From Oribacterium sp. NK2B42 (GTDB taxonomy: Bacteria > Bacillota > Clostridia > Lachnospirales > Lachnospiraceae), in the NCBI RefSeq assembly GCF_000424445.1, contig NZ_AUJX01000003.1, positions 165,345 through 229,344 of the forward strand: a DNA stretch of 64,000 bases, written 5' to 3'. Made by a program: the position numbers and the translations under genes. Below, one piece after another: positions 33,258 through 41,743 of the stretch; position 1 is the stretch's first letter, and the number at the start of each line of letters is the position of its first letter. The notes under the pieces were generated by a model. It made no database searches. It saw only the letters and a list, made by a program, of their open reading frames with translations, and was not told the DNA's origin.

Positions 33258-35090
33258 ATGGAAACACTTCAAAAAAATGAAAAGAGATCGCTGATCACTC
33301 TTGGCTTAGGTATATCCCTGGTTGTAGTGATCATCCTGTTCATCCTATATACTCTGTATCAGGTATCAAAAGACAATCTGATAGGCATGTGGAATAACAG
33401 TGCCATACAGATGTCCTATGAAGTCTCCTACTATCTGAATACTCCGAGAGATGCCGTTAATTTCACAGCACAAAATATAGAGGGAATGATGGAGGAAGGC
33501 TGCACCAATAGGGAGATAAAGGATTTTCTTATTAACGAGACAGCTGTTTATTCCAGACTTATAGACAGTAATTATACAGGAATATACGGCTACTGCAGAG
33601 GCGAGTATCTGGATGGATCCGGCTGGATAGAGCCAGATGATTACGTGGCTACAGAAAGACCCTGGTACATTGAAGCAAAAAATGCAAAAGGAGAGGTTGC
33701 TTTTGTAAAGCCTTACTATAATTTTCAAACCTTTGAACTTATGATGTCTGTAAGTAAGCTCCTGAGTGACGGTGAAAGCGTAATTTCCATGGACATTTTC
33801 CTTGACAGTGTTCAGAAGCTGGAAGACCGTATGCTTCAGTCTCAAAGGGTAGATGCCGCTATGCTGATCGATAAAAGCGGTATGGTCGTAGCTCATTCTG
33901 ATCACGATGAGATCGGCAAAGAATATCTCATACTCGGTAACGAGTATGAAAAGGAGCTTGTATCCACTATATTTGAAATAAAGAACGGTGTGTCTTCAAT
34001 AAATTCAAAAAATGGAAGAGAGCTGGTTTTCTGCCAGCAGGTAAATAATGACTGGTACTCGGTCCTCATCCTCAGTGAAAAGGAGATCCTTGGTCATATA
34101 AAACATATTTACCTGATTTCAGGAGTGATACTTGTGGCTATATTTATGGTGTTCTTTGCTGTATTCAGCATTTATATGAGTAAGCACAAGGAAGCAGGAG
34201 AACTGCATAGTGAGATCCGGGCAATTTCCGATATTTATACCAATATGGAGCTCATTGATATCAGAAACGGCAAAGTTAAACCCATAAGGGAAAGCCTTGT
34301 TTATAAGGATGTATTTAACAGCGGTAATAAATTTACCAATGATAAGCTTGAAGAAATGGCAGAGCATCTGGCCGCAGAATCTTCCAGAAGTATGCTGGTG
34401 CAGTTTATGGATTTTGATACCCTGCCTGAACGTATCGGTGATCTGAAGACTATCTCCCATGAATACATTGACAGAAAGGGAGAGTGGAACCGCATGCACT
34501 TTATTGTGGTGGAACGGGAAACGGACGGTTCCATCAAAAAGCTTCTGTGGGCAATCCAATCAATAGATGAGGACAAAAAGAGGCAGGAGCTGTTCAAGAA
34601 TCTTGCAGAGACAGATGCATTAACACATATCTTAAACAGAAGCGGAGGAGAGAGCAGGATATATTCACTTCTCGAAAAAGGCAAAACGGGAATGCTGCTT
34701 CTTTTTGATGCAGATCATTTTAAATATGTTAATGATACCTACGGTCATGATATGGGTGACAAGGTCATCATCGCTCTGGCAAATTGTCTGAAAGAATCCT
34801 TCAGAGATACTGACGTTGTATTCAGACTGGGCGGTGACGAGTTCGTGGCATTTGCATCAGGCGTTGAAAATGAAGACGTCGGACGGCTGGTGGTTAACAG
34901 ACTGTTTGCAAATATAGATAAGATTTCCTTTGAGGAAATGTCAGACTGGAAACTCAGGATAAGCGTCGGCGCGGTACTGTGTTCAAAGGAGAACAGGGAG
35001 CCCTTTGCCACACTTTATCAGAATGCTGACAAAGCAATGTATGAAAGCAAGCAGCATGAAGGAAACTACCTTACATTTTACAAATTATAA
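33258..35090 (+). CDS. Cache-sensor diguanylate cyclase
   Basis: Two membrane helices (about 13-36 and 283-305) bracket an extracellular double-Cache-like sensor with the WIEPDDYVATERPWYIEAKN motif typical of Cache ligand pockets. After a linker with a degenerate PAS-like part (about 320-430) comes a GGDEF domain with TDALTHILNRSG, DADHFKYVNDTYGHDMGD and the intact active loop FRLGGDEFVAF, so it should make c-di-GMP. I see no RxxD I-site. It probably reports a small molecule outside to the c-di-GMP pool shared with the EAL proteins at 49784 and 54102. Confidence 0.88.
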   Translation: METLQKNEKRSLITLGLGISLVVVIILFILYTLYQVSKDNLIGMWNNSAIQMSYEVSYYLNTPRDAVNFTAQNIEGMMEEGCTNREIKDFLINETAVYSRLIDSNYTGIYGYCRGEYLDGSGWIEPDDYVATERPWYIEAKNAKGEVAFVKPYYNFQTFELMMSVSKLLSDGESVISMDIFLDSVQKLEDRMLQSQRVDAAMLIDKSGMVVAHSDHDEIGKEYLILGNEYEKELVSTIFEIKNGVSSINSKNGRELVFCQQVNNDWYSVLILSEKEILGHIKHIYLISGVILVAIFMVFFAVFSIYMSKHKEAGELHSEIRAISDIYTNMELIDIRNGKVKPIRESLVYKDVFNSGNKFTNDKLEEMAEHLAAESSRSMLVQFMDFDTLPERIGDLKTISHEYIDRKGEWNRMHFIVVERETDGSIKKLLWAIQSIDEDKKRQELFKNLAETDALTHILNRSGGESRIYSLLEKGKTGMLLLFDADHFKYVNDTYGHDMGDKVIIALANCLKESFRDTDVVFRLGGDEFVAFASGVENEDVGRLVVNRLFANIDKISFEEMSDWKLRISVGAVLCSKENREPFATLYQNADKAMYESKQHEGNYLTFYKL

Positions 35091-35120
35091 TATGATATCA
35101 AAGAGCCGTTCCTTTAGTTT

Positions 35121-35155
35121 ACCCTCGGTACAAAAGTTCCGAGGGCTTTTTTTAT
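35121..35155 (+). terminator. Strong rho-independent terminator
   Basis: CCCTCGG pairs with CCGAGGG, followed by CTTTTTTTATT. Confidence 0.9.
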
Positions 35156-35257
35156 TAGAAAGATATATGGTGTATTGAAGATCCTTAGCAATCAATTCGG
35201 AATCTAATACGACCTAACTATTTTATAGATAAACTATTTAATTACATCATCAATTGC

Positions 35258-35312
35258 TTAATTGCATCATTTTCATAAAAACGATGCAATTAATGTTGGC
35301 AATGAGTATAAT
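35258..35312 (+). promoter_or_regulatory. Inverted-repeat operator candidate and -10 box before fic
   Basis: TTAATTGCATC (35258-35268) and GATGCAATTAA (35283-35293) are exact inverted repeats. A TATAAT box follows at 35307-35312, so a protein on the repeat would cover the -35 region. A further half-site, GTGCATCAT, lies near 35329-35337. Many Fic and defence loci are autoregulated, but no binding protein is identified. Confidence 0.5.
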
Positions 35313-35382
35313 GAGTGTTATTATTTAAGTGCATCATTATATCCATTTATGAGTGAATTGATGTTTGAATGAGGATGTTTAA

Positions 35383-36441
35383 ATGAGAAATTTTGATTAC
35401 AGTAAAAAATGGGAAAAATTACTGACACCGGAAATCGTGGCATTGCTTACGCAAATCCATGAGTATAAAGGAGAGCAGTCACTTTTTATAGAAGCGAAGG
35501 CTGATACGCTGACGCAACTTGTTGAGATTGCGAAGATTCAGAGTACCGAAGCATCCAATAAGATTGAGGGTATCTACACTTCTGATGCGAGACTGAAAGC
35601 GCTAGTTAAAGATAAGACTACGCCTAAGACGAGAAACGAGCGAGAGATTGCCGGATACAGGGATGTACTTAATACAATCCATGAGAGTCATGATTACATC
35701 TCGATAAGACCGAATATGATCCTTCAGCTTCACAGAGATTTATATAAGTTTGAAGGTTATGATATAGGTGGAAAGTATAAAGCAGCGGATAACATCATTG
35801 AGGAAGAGGATGAACAGGGCAACAAATTTGTAAGATTCAGACCGGTTCCTGCATGGGAAACGCCCGAGGCAATCGAGAATCTTTGTAATGAATTTGACAA
35901 AGCTCTCGGAACCGGAACTATAGATTCACTGCTTCTGATACCGATGTTTATATTGGATTTCCTTTGCATCCATCCGTTTAATGACGGAAATGGAAGGATG
36001 AGCAGATTGCTTACATTGCTGATGTTGTACAGGGCAGGATACATCGTAGGAAAATATATCAGTATCGAGCACCTGATTGAAAAGACAAAGGAATCATATT
36101 ATGAGTGTCTGCAGGAAAGCTCCCTTAACTGGCATGAGGAAGAGAATAATTACGTTCCATTTGTGAAGTACATACTCGGCGTGGTAGTGGCCGCATACAG
36201 GGATTTTTCTGACAGGGTAGAGACTTTGGTTACAAGCGGTCTTTCAAAGCCTGAGCGCGTGGCTGAACTGATCAAGAACACTTACGGAGAGATCACAAAG
36301 TCGCAGATCATGGAGAAATGCCCTGACATAAGCCGCATAACTGTTGAGAGGGCTCTGTCAGAACTTCTGTCATCGGAAAGCATAATAAAGATTGGTGGCG
36401 GCAGATATACAAAATACGTTTGGAACAGAGATAAGGAATAA
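35383..36441 (+). CDS. Fic-family AMPylator with N-terminal inhibitory motif
   Basis: Fic enzymes transfer AMP or other nucleotide parts to hydroxyls of target proteins. The full catalytic motif HPFNDGNGRMSR starts at residue 197. Near residue 58 the sequence SNKIEG matches the inhibitory helix motif (S/T)xxxE(G/N) of class II Fic proteins, so it is probably self-inhibited. A C-terminal winged-helix-like region (about 290-350) contains SRITVERALSELL. It is the first gene of the R-M locus; hsdM begins 12 bp after its stop, so they are probably co-transcribed. The Shine-Dalgarno is weak. Confidence 0.9.
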   Translation: MRNFDYSKKWEKLLTPEIVALLTQIHEYKGEQSLFIEAKADTLTQLVEIAKIQSTEASNKIEGIYTSDARLKALVKDKTTPKTRNEREIAGYRDVLNTIHESHDYISIRPNMILQLHRDLYKFEGYDIGGKYKAADNIIEEEDEQGNKFVRFRPVPAWETPEAIENLCNEFDKALGTGTIDSLLLIPMFILDFLCIHPFNDGNGRMSRLLTLLMLYRAGYIVGKYISIEHLIEKTKESYYECLQESSLNWHEEENNYVPFVKYILGVVVAAYRDFSDRVETLVTSGLSKPERVAELIKNTYGEITKSQIMEKCPDISRITVERALSELLSSESIIKIGGGRYTKYVWNRDKE

Positions 36442-36453
36442 AGGAGAACTATA

Positions 36454-37953
36454 ATGACCGGAGAACTTGGTAATAAGATTGATAGTTTGTGGGAAATCTT
36501 TTGGAACGGCGGGATCACAAATCCGCTCGATGTTGTTGAGCAGATGACATACCTCATGTTCATAAAGGATCTGGATGATACAGATAACCTCCGTGCAAAG
36601 GAAGCTGCCATGCTTGGGCTTTCTTACAAGAGCATATTTGCAGATGAAGTTGAGATTGGAGACCGTAAGGTTGATGGTAATCAGCTTAAGTGGTCTACTT
36701 TCCACGACTTCCCGGCACAGAGAATGTATTCAGTTGTCCAGGAATGGGTATTCCCTTTTATAAAGAATCTTCACGGAGACAAGAACTCTGCCTATAGCAA
36801 ATACATGGATGACGCAATCTTTAAGGTAAACACTCCTTTGATGCTCTCCAAGATTGTTGACGCTATGGATGAAATATATTCCATGATGGAAGAACTACAC
36901 CAGACAGACATCCGTGGTGATGTATATGAGTACCTTCTTTCTAAGATTGCTCAGTCCGGCGTTAACGGTCAGTTCAGAACTCCGAGACATATCATCCGTA
37001 TGATGGTAGAGATGATGGATCCGAAGCCTACAGACTTTATCTGCGACCCAGCTTGCGGAACTTCCGGATTCCTTGTTACCAGCGGAGACTACTTAAGAGA
37101 AAAATACAAGAAGGAAGTACTTCTTGATAAACAGAACAGAAATCACTTCATGAATGATATGTTCCACGGATATGACATGGACAGAACTATGCTTCGAATC
37201 GGCGCCATGAATATGATGACTCACGGAGTAGAGAACCCGTTTATTGAGTACCGTGACAGCTTATCTGATCAGAACCCGGATAAGGATATGTATACCCTTA
37301 TTTTGGCAAATCCACCTTTTAAGGGTAATCTTGATGCAGATACCGTATCAACAGACCTTCAAAAGGTATGCAAAACCAAGAAGACAGAGCTTTTGTTCCT
37401 TGCGCTGTTTGTAAGAATGCTTAAGATTGGCGGAAGATGCGCTTGTATCGTTCCTGATGGAGTGCTCTTTGGATCTTCCAATGCACATAAGGCAATCAGA
37501 AAGGAAATCGTAGAAAATCAGCGCCTTGAAGCAGTAATCTCTATGCCCTCCGGTGTGTTTAAGCCATATGCCGGTGTTTCTACAGGAATACTTATCTTTA
37601 CTAAGACAGGACATGGCGGAACAGACGATGTATGGTTCTATGATATGACTGCTGATGGCTTCAGTCTTGATGATAAGCGTACTGAGATCAAGGATAACGA
37701 TATCCCTGATATAATCAGTCGTTTTAGGAATCTTGAGGCTGAAAAGGACAGAAAACGTACAGATAAGTCCTTTATGGTATCTAAAAAGGAAATTGCTGAT
37801 AATGACTATGACCTCTCTATAAACAAGTATAAAGAAGTTGAATATGTTGCGGTAGAGTACCCACCCACATCGGAGATTATGGCGAATATCAGAGAGATTG
37901 AGAAGCAGATCAGTAAGGAAATGGATGAGCTGGAGAAACTGTTGGCGCAGTGA
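36454..37953 (+). CDS. hsdM: Type I restriction-modification methyltransferase HsdM
   Basis: The M subunit methylates adenine at the site recognised by HsdS. An HsdM N-terminal helical domain (about 1-150) precedes the N6-adenine methylase with SAM motif DPACGTSGFL (about 205) and catalytic NPPF (about 286). YEYLLSKIAQSG and PRHIIRMMVEMM fit the family. The 499 residues match a full-length M subunit, and the C-terminal coiled region should bind HsdS. It follows fic by 12 bp. A gap of 665 bp, filled by hairpins and a toxin-antitoxin module, separates it from hsdS. Confidence 0.96.
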   Translation: MTGELGNKIDSLWEIFWNGGITNPLDVVEQMTYLMFIKDLDDTDNLRAKEAAMLGLSYKSIFADEVEIGDRKVDGNQLKWSTFHDFPAQRMYSVVQEWVFPFIKNLHGDKNSAYSKYMDDAIFKVNTPLMLSKIVDAMDEIYSMMEELHQTDIRGDVYEYLLSKIAQSGVNGQFRTPRHIIRMMVEMMDPKPTDFICDPACGTSGFLVTSGDYLREKYKKEVLLDKQNRNHFMNDMFHGYDMDRTMLRIGAMNMMTHGVENPFIEYRDSLSDQNPDKDMYTLILANPPFKGNLDADTVSTDLQKVCKTKKTELLFLALFVRMLKIGGRCACIVPDGVLFGSSNAHKAIRKEIVENQRLEAVISMPSGVFKPYAGVSTGILIFTKTGHGGTDDVWFYDMTADGFSLDDKRTEIKDNDIPDIISRFRNLEAEKDRKRTDKSFMVSKKEIADNDYDLSINKYKEVEYVAVEYPPTSEIMANIREIEKQISKEMDELEKLLAQ

Positions 37954-37956
37954 TGC

Positions 37957-38215
37957 AATCGGTTACAATGTGTAACCGGTTGAAGGCGTGACAAGTTGTC
38001 ACGGGTTTGAGACCAATTTCCTGAGGTCGGGAAATTGGTAGAACTATTGAGATTTGTCGAGGTAACGAGGAGTGCGCAGACAAGATGGCAACGGCTGCCG
38101 GGAGCTTGCTCACGGGCAGACGCTTGGCAGATTGGATGCATAGTCCGACAGGACGCATGAGCATGTAGCGAAGCGGAATGCGAATGAGACACTCCGGAAA
38201 ACTTGATATTACAAC
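37957..38215. other. Hairpin-dense intergenic sequence after hsdM
   Basis: Successive short palindromes: CGGTTAC/GTAACCG (about 37962-37980), CGTGACA/TGTCACG (about 37987-38004), ACCAATTTC/GAAATTGGT (about 38011-38038), then GC-rich hairpins through CTGCC/GGGCAG and GCATGTAGCGAAGCGGAATG. No convincing gene is present. The density suggests either a structured RNA at the hsdM 3' end or mobile hairpin insertions; similar runs occur at 39775 and 42085 in the same locus. Confidence 0.5.
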
Positions 38216-38226
38216 TGAATATTTGT

Positions 38227-38357
38227 TTGACGATAACGAGTGGTGATGGTAAGATAGTTATTGAAAAGAAGTGCTACCGGTAGACGGTTAGCCCAAGATG
38301 TTTAGTTTAGTTAAAGTAACCGCTCTAAGTTTCCAAGGCTCGGGCGGTTATTTTTGT
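38227..38357 (+). ncRNA. Candidate antisense RNA antitoxin
   Basis: TTGACG and TAAGAT are spaced 17 bp (38227-38255), predicting an RNA starting near 38262. It would run through the 3' part of the toxin transcript in antisense and end at the hairpin with arms AACCGC and GCGGTT followed by ATTTTTG (about 38319-38357). An RNA of about 95 nt overlapping the toxin mRNA 3' end is the arrangement of RatA-TxpA-type systems. Promoter and terminator are predicted by eye. Confidence 0.6.
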
Positions 38358-38558
38358 GTCTTGGAATCATGCTTACCACGATTATAGCCAAGACTATAGA
38401 AAGTTGCACAAAGTGCAATAACTGCAATCAAGTCATTAATTGTGAGCATATTCAAGTTCCTCCATTATGAGATTTCTCGAAAGAGATTTCTATATAAACA
38501 GAGGTCACAGTCCCCTGATAGAAGGACTAACCGCCTACCGATGTACTGGTAGCACTTA
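38271..38558. repeat. Long-range inverted repeat bracketing the toxin transcript
   Basis: AAGTGCTACCGGTAGACGG with TTAG at 38269-38292 has an inverted partner near 38523-38558. The cores ACCGGTAGACGGTTAG and, on the other strand, ATCGGTAGGCGGTTAG agree at 14 of 16 bases. The 5' and 3' ends of the minus-strand RNA could thus pair, as in type I toxin mRNAs that are held untranslated until processed. Confidence 0.6.
38348..38449 (-). CDS. Small hydrophobic type I toxin, 33 residues
   Basis: The minus strand encodes MLTINDLIAVIALCATFYSL and ends GYNRGKHDSKTQK: one membrane helix followed by a short basic tail, the plan of holin-like or TxpA/Fst-type toxins. GGAGGA lies eight bases before ATG. 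A promoter is visible upstream, TTGATC and TATACT with 17 bp between (38590-38562). The transcript would run from about 38555 to the hairpin at 38319-38345. It faces the antisense RNA and lies opposite to hsdM and hsdS. Similar 30-40-residue proteins with a CCGCCC...GAGCGG terminator are frequent in Lachnospiraceae. Confidence 0.75.
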   Translation of the reverse strand: MLTINDLIAVIALCATFYSLGYNRGKHDSKTQK

Positions 38559-38618
38559 AATAGTATATCAAACAAATGTTCTTGGATCAATTAAAAGAAA
38601 GATTTGTAGGGATGATAG

Positions 38619-39761
38619 ATGGAATACAGATTAGATGAAATATTTGATCTTCAGATGGGAAAAACGCCATCAAGAAACAATCCGGAGTATTGGGATTCTG
38701 AAGATAATAAGTGGATATCAATAGCAGATTTATCAAAATGTGGTAAGTATATTGAAGAAACCAAGGAATACCTGTCAGATAAAGCTGTGAATGAGAGCGG
38801 AATCAGCTTAATTCCAGCCAATACGGTCATAATGAGTTTCAAGTTATCTATTGGTAAGACAGCGATAACTCCAGAACCAATGTATTCGAATGAAGCGATT
38901 ATGTCATTCAGAGATAAGCATGTTGTGGAGCTCCTTCCTGATTATATCTATTACATGTTTTCTGGAAAAAACTGGGAAGAAGGGACAAACAAAGCTGTTA
39001 TGGGAAAAACGCTTAACAAGGCTACGTTGTCAAGTGTTAAGATTAGTATCCATGACATTGTAAAGCAGCATGAAATAGTAGAGGTTCTGGATAAACTTAG
39101 TTCTGTAATAGATAATAGGCAGCAAGAATTAGAAAAATTGGATGAACTTATCAAAGCCCGATTTGTCGAGCTCTTTGAAGATGGTGAATCGCCAATAAAA
39201 ACAGTAGAAGAATTATGCTCAGAGATTGTTGATTGCCCACACACAACCCCGAAATATGAGGGAGAGTTAAAGAACCCTGCGATTAGAACTTCTGAGATTA
39301 AGAAGGGATATATAATTTGGGATAGTATGAGATACGTGTCAGATGAAGAATATGAAGAACGTGTTTCAAGGCTTCGTCCAGAAGCGGGTGATATAGTGTA
39401 TGGAAGAGAGGGAACATTTGGAAATGCAGCAGTTTTGCCTGAAGGGTATAAATTTTGCCTTGGTCAAAGAGTTATGCTTCTTAGACCTGATTACACGAAA
39501 TGTACCTCTGAGTATTTACTTCATGCGGTTATATCTGATGATGTTTATCGTCAGGCGGTTGGAAAGAATAATGCGTCTACAGTAGCACATGTTAATGTGA
39601 AAGATGTAAAGCAGTTTAGGATACCGTTGCCTTCCTTTGATAAGCAGAATCAGTTTGCAGACTTCGTTAAACAAGTCGACAAATCAAAAGTTGTGGTGCA
39701 GAAATCATTGGATGAAACACAGAAGCTATTTGACAGCTTAATGCAACAGTATTTTGGTTAG
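38619..39761 (+). CDS. hsdS: Type I restriction specificity subunit HsdS
   Basis: HsdS supplies DNA recognition for HsdM and HsdR. Two target-recognition domains (about 1-150 and 195-340) each end in a helical conserved region: LSSVIDNRQQELEKLDELIK at the centre and the C-terminal VQKSLDETQKLFDSLMQQYF. The 380 residues are complete. The start follows AGGGA. The second conserved region recurs in two downstream remnants (39820, 40951), showing that the locus once held more S-subunit DNA. The AT content of the first recognition domain is visibly higher than that of hsdM. Confidence 0.95.
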   Translation: MEYRLDEIFDLQMGKTPSRNNPEYWDSEDNKWISIADLSKCGKYIEETKEYLSDKAVNESGISLIPANTVIMSFKLSIGKTAITPEPMYSNEAIMSFRDKHVVELLPDYIYYMFSGKNWEEGTNKAVMGKTLNKATLSSVKISIHDIVKQHEIVEVLDKLSSVIDNRQQELEKLDELIKARFVELFEDGESPIKTVEELCSEIVDCPHTTPKYEGELKNPAIRTSEIKKGYIIWDSMRYVSDEEYEERVSRLRPEAGDIVYGREGTFGNAAVLPEGYKFCLGQRVMLLRPDYTKCTSEYLLHAVISDDVYRQAVGKNNASTVAHVNVKDVKQFRIPLPSFDKQNQFADFVKQVDKSKVVVQKSLDETQKLFDSLMQQYFG

Positions 39762-39774
39762 ACTTTGCAGCATC

Positions 39775-39796
39775 TTCGTAACCTGGCAGTTACGAA
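39775..39796. repeat. Hairpin between hsdS and its duplicated tail
   Basis: TTCGTAAC and GTTACGAA flank a six-base loop. A GCTCGCAGGCTCGCTC run follows at once. It marks the junction where the duplicated hsdS tail was joined. Confidence 0.6.
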
Positions 39797-39819
39797 GCAT
39801 CGCTCGCAGGCTCGCTCAA

Positions 39820-39897
39820 TCAAAAGTTGCAGTGCAAAAATCGTTAGATGAAACGCAGAAGTTATTTGACAGTTTGATGCAGGAATACTTTGGATAA
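39820..39897 (+). pseudogene. hsdS C-terminal remnant 1
   Basis: Twenty-five in-frame codons (SKVAVQKSLDETQKLFDSLM, then QEYFG and stop) repeat the HsdS tail at 39692-39761 with only a few changes, mainly silent. No start or upstream hsdS sequence remains. It is a duplicated end left by recombination or insertion of the segment that carries the RhuM gene. Confidence 0.85.
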
Positions 39898-39920
39898 TAG
39901 ATAATGGAGAATAAGTCAAA

Positions 39921-40946
39921 ATGGCTAAGAAAAAAGAAGTAACAATTAGGTCATCTGTAGCTGAGTATTTAACATTTATCACTGCAACTGGTGAAGGCGG
40001 AGTTGAGGCTGTATATGCAGATGAAAATGTATGGCTTACACAAAAAATGATGGGTGTACTCTATAATGTAGGTACGAATACTATTAATTATCATCTTCAC
40101 AAATTGTATGAAGATGGTGAAATTGAAGAGGATTCAGTTATTCGAAAATTTCGAATAACTGCCAATGACGGTAAAGAGTATAATACCATGCATTATAATT
40201 TAAAGGCCATTATAGCCGTGGGAAATAAGGTCGATTCTCCTAAAGCAGTACAATTTAGAAAATGGGCGAATACTATAATAGAAGAGTATACCGTAAAAGG
40301 CTATGCTATGGATGATGAACGTCTAAAAAAAGGCGGAAGCATTCTAACAAAAGAGTACTTTGAACAGTTACTCGAGCGTATTCGTGAAATTCGTTTATCA
40401 GAGCGAAAGTTTTATCAGAAAATAACAGATATATATGCGACTTCAATAGACTACGATTTGACTGCAAAAGAAACAAGAAGATTTTTTGCTGCAGTGCAAA
40501 ATAAATTGCACTATGCTGTACATGGTCATACGGCTGCTGAACTTATAGTAGAAAGAGCTAATGCAGAAAAAGATAACATGGGATTAACCTCATGGGAAGG
40601 TTCGCCAAATAGCAAGATACATAAATATGACGTTTCAATTGCAAAGAATTATCTCTCAGAAGAAGAGTTAAATATTCTTTCTAGAATGGTTACAGCATAT
40701 TTAGACTTGGCGGAGAGTATGGCAATGAGAAATATTCCAATGACAATGTCAGATTGGGAAATTAGATTAGATGGATTTTTGACATTGATGGATCATGAGA
40801 TTTTAAAGGATAAGGGAAAAGTTAGTGCCGAAGAGGCAAAAATATATGCTGAAACAGAATATGAGAAGTATAGAATAATACAAGACAGATTATTCCAAAG
40901 CGACTTTGATCGATTTTTGGAGCTTGAAAATCATATAAAAGAATAA
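39921..40946 (+). CDS. RhuM-family (virulence RhuM) protein
   Basis: A 341-residue protein of the RhuM family: N-terminal WLTQKMMGVLYNVGTNTINY (helix-turn-helix-like), HLHKLYEDGEIEEDSVIRKF and HYNLKAIIAVGNKVDSP, with a conserved ELIVERANAEKDNMGLTSW centre and a helical C-terminus. RhuM genes occur in Salmonella pathogenicity island 3 and very often inside type I R-M loci; their function is not settled. It has a lower GC than its neighbours and is flanked on both sides by hsdS tail remnants, as if inserted with them. Confidence 0.9.
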   Translation: MAKKKEVTIRSSVAEYLTFITATGEGGVEAVYADENVWLTQKMMGVLYNVGTNTINYHLHKLYEDGEIEEDSVIRKFRITANDGKEYNTMHYNLKAIIAVGNKVDSPKAVQFRKWANTIIEEYTVKGYAMDDERLKKGGSILTKEYFEQLLERIREIRLSERKFYQKITDIYATSIDYDLTAKETRRFFAAVQNKLHYAVHGHTAAELIVERANAEKDNMGLTSWEGSPNSKIHKYDVSIAKNYLSEEELNILSRMVTAYLDLAESMAMRNIPMTMSDWEIRLDGFLTLMDHEILKDKGKVSAEEAKIYAETEYEKYRIIQDRLFQSDFDRFLELENHIKE

Positions 40947-40950
40947 AAAT

Positions 40951-41192
40951 GTGGTTGCAGGAGTGCTGGTATCTTTGGAAGGAGAAACCAGTATGGAAGA
41001 AAAGATGGCAACAGTTTTAAATGAGATGTCGGAGTATTTATCTATTTCACAGTTAATAGTGCCACCAATTGACTTGCAGAAACAGTTTATGACGTTTGTA
41101 AAACAAGTCGACAAATAAAAGATGCAGTGCAGAAGTCGCTGGATGAAACTAAGAAATTATTTGATAGTCTGATGCAGGAATATTATGGATAA
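40951..41192 (+). pseudogene. hsdS C-terminal remnant 2, frameshifted
   Basis: The frame from about 40951 encodes the end of a recognition domain (ISQLIVPPIDLQKQFMTFVK, QVDK) and hits a stop at 41116. Compared with intact hsdS (GACAAATCAAAAG), one C is missing (GACAAATAAAAG). After that deletion the tail continues in another frame as AVQKSLDETKKLFDSLMQEY and ends at 41192. The kinase gene starts within its last codons. Confidence 0.85.
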
Positions 41193-41739
41193 AGACATGA
41201 ATATATTATTGTTTGGTGTATCAAATGTAGGAAAAACCACAATTGGAAGAATAATGGCAGAGAAGCTTGGCTATAGTTTCTATGATATCGATGATGAAAT
41301 TAAGAGCTTTTATGGGTATAGAAATATTGATGCTTTTATAAAAGCTAATCCCTATGCAGCAGAAAGAGATCAGAAGAGAGGATATATTATTGAGCAGCTC
41401 ATAAAGAAGGATGATAACAAAGTTATGGCTGTGCCACCAATATACTACACGAGGTATTACACCACATATCTGAAGAAGGCTTCATCTGAAGTGGTTTGTG
41501 TGGAAATACAAGATACACCTGAAAATATCTTTGACAGATTGATATTCACTGATGAAAATGATGAGCCATATCATGATGATGAATATAAGAACGCTCGGAA
41601 GAGTAAATATATCAAGGCTATAAAAGAGGATATAAGATACTTTAAACCGGCTTTTTCAAAGATAGAGCATCAAGTAAATATAGCAGGCTTGGATGCAGAT
41701 AAGGCTGCAGCACAAATAATAAGTGAATTAAATCTGTAA
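41185..41739 (+). CDS. P-loop kinase, shikimate/gluconate-kinase-like
   Basis: The Walker A motif FGVSNVGKTTIGR begins about residue 10, followed by AEKLGYSFYDIDDEIKSFYG, which is the shikimate-kinase layout with substrate-site Asp residues. The rest departs from AroK (RDQKRGYIIEQLIKKD, VVCVEIQDTPENIFDRL), and the neighbours are not biosynthetic, so a role in shikimate synthesis is unlikely. It starts inside the hsdS remnant (or at an ATG at 41197). The Shine-Dalgarno is poor in both cases. Function unknown; it may be passenger cargo or part of the defence island. Confidence 0.75.
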   Translation: MDKDMNILLFGVSNVGKTTIGRIMAEKLGYSFYDIDDEIKSFYGYRNIDAFIKANPYAAERDQKRGYIIEQLIKKDDNKVMAVPPIYYTRYYTTYLKKASSEVVCVEIQDTPENIFDRLIFTDENDEPYHDDEYKNARKSKYIKAIKEDIRYFKPAFSKIEHQVNIAGLDADKAAAQIISELNL

Positions 41740-41743
41740 ATGC

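Noticed and set aside
41185..41739. Shikimate kinase AroK
   Set aside because: Only the P-loop half resembles AroK; the substrate-binding second half does not, and no aro gene is nearby.
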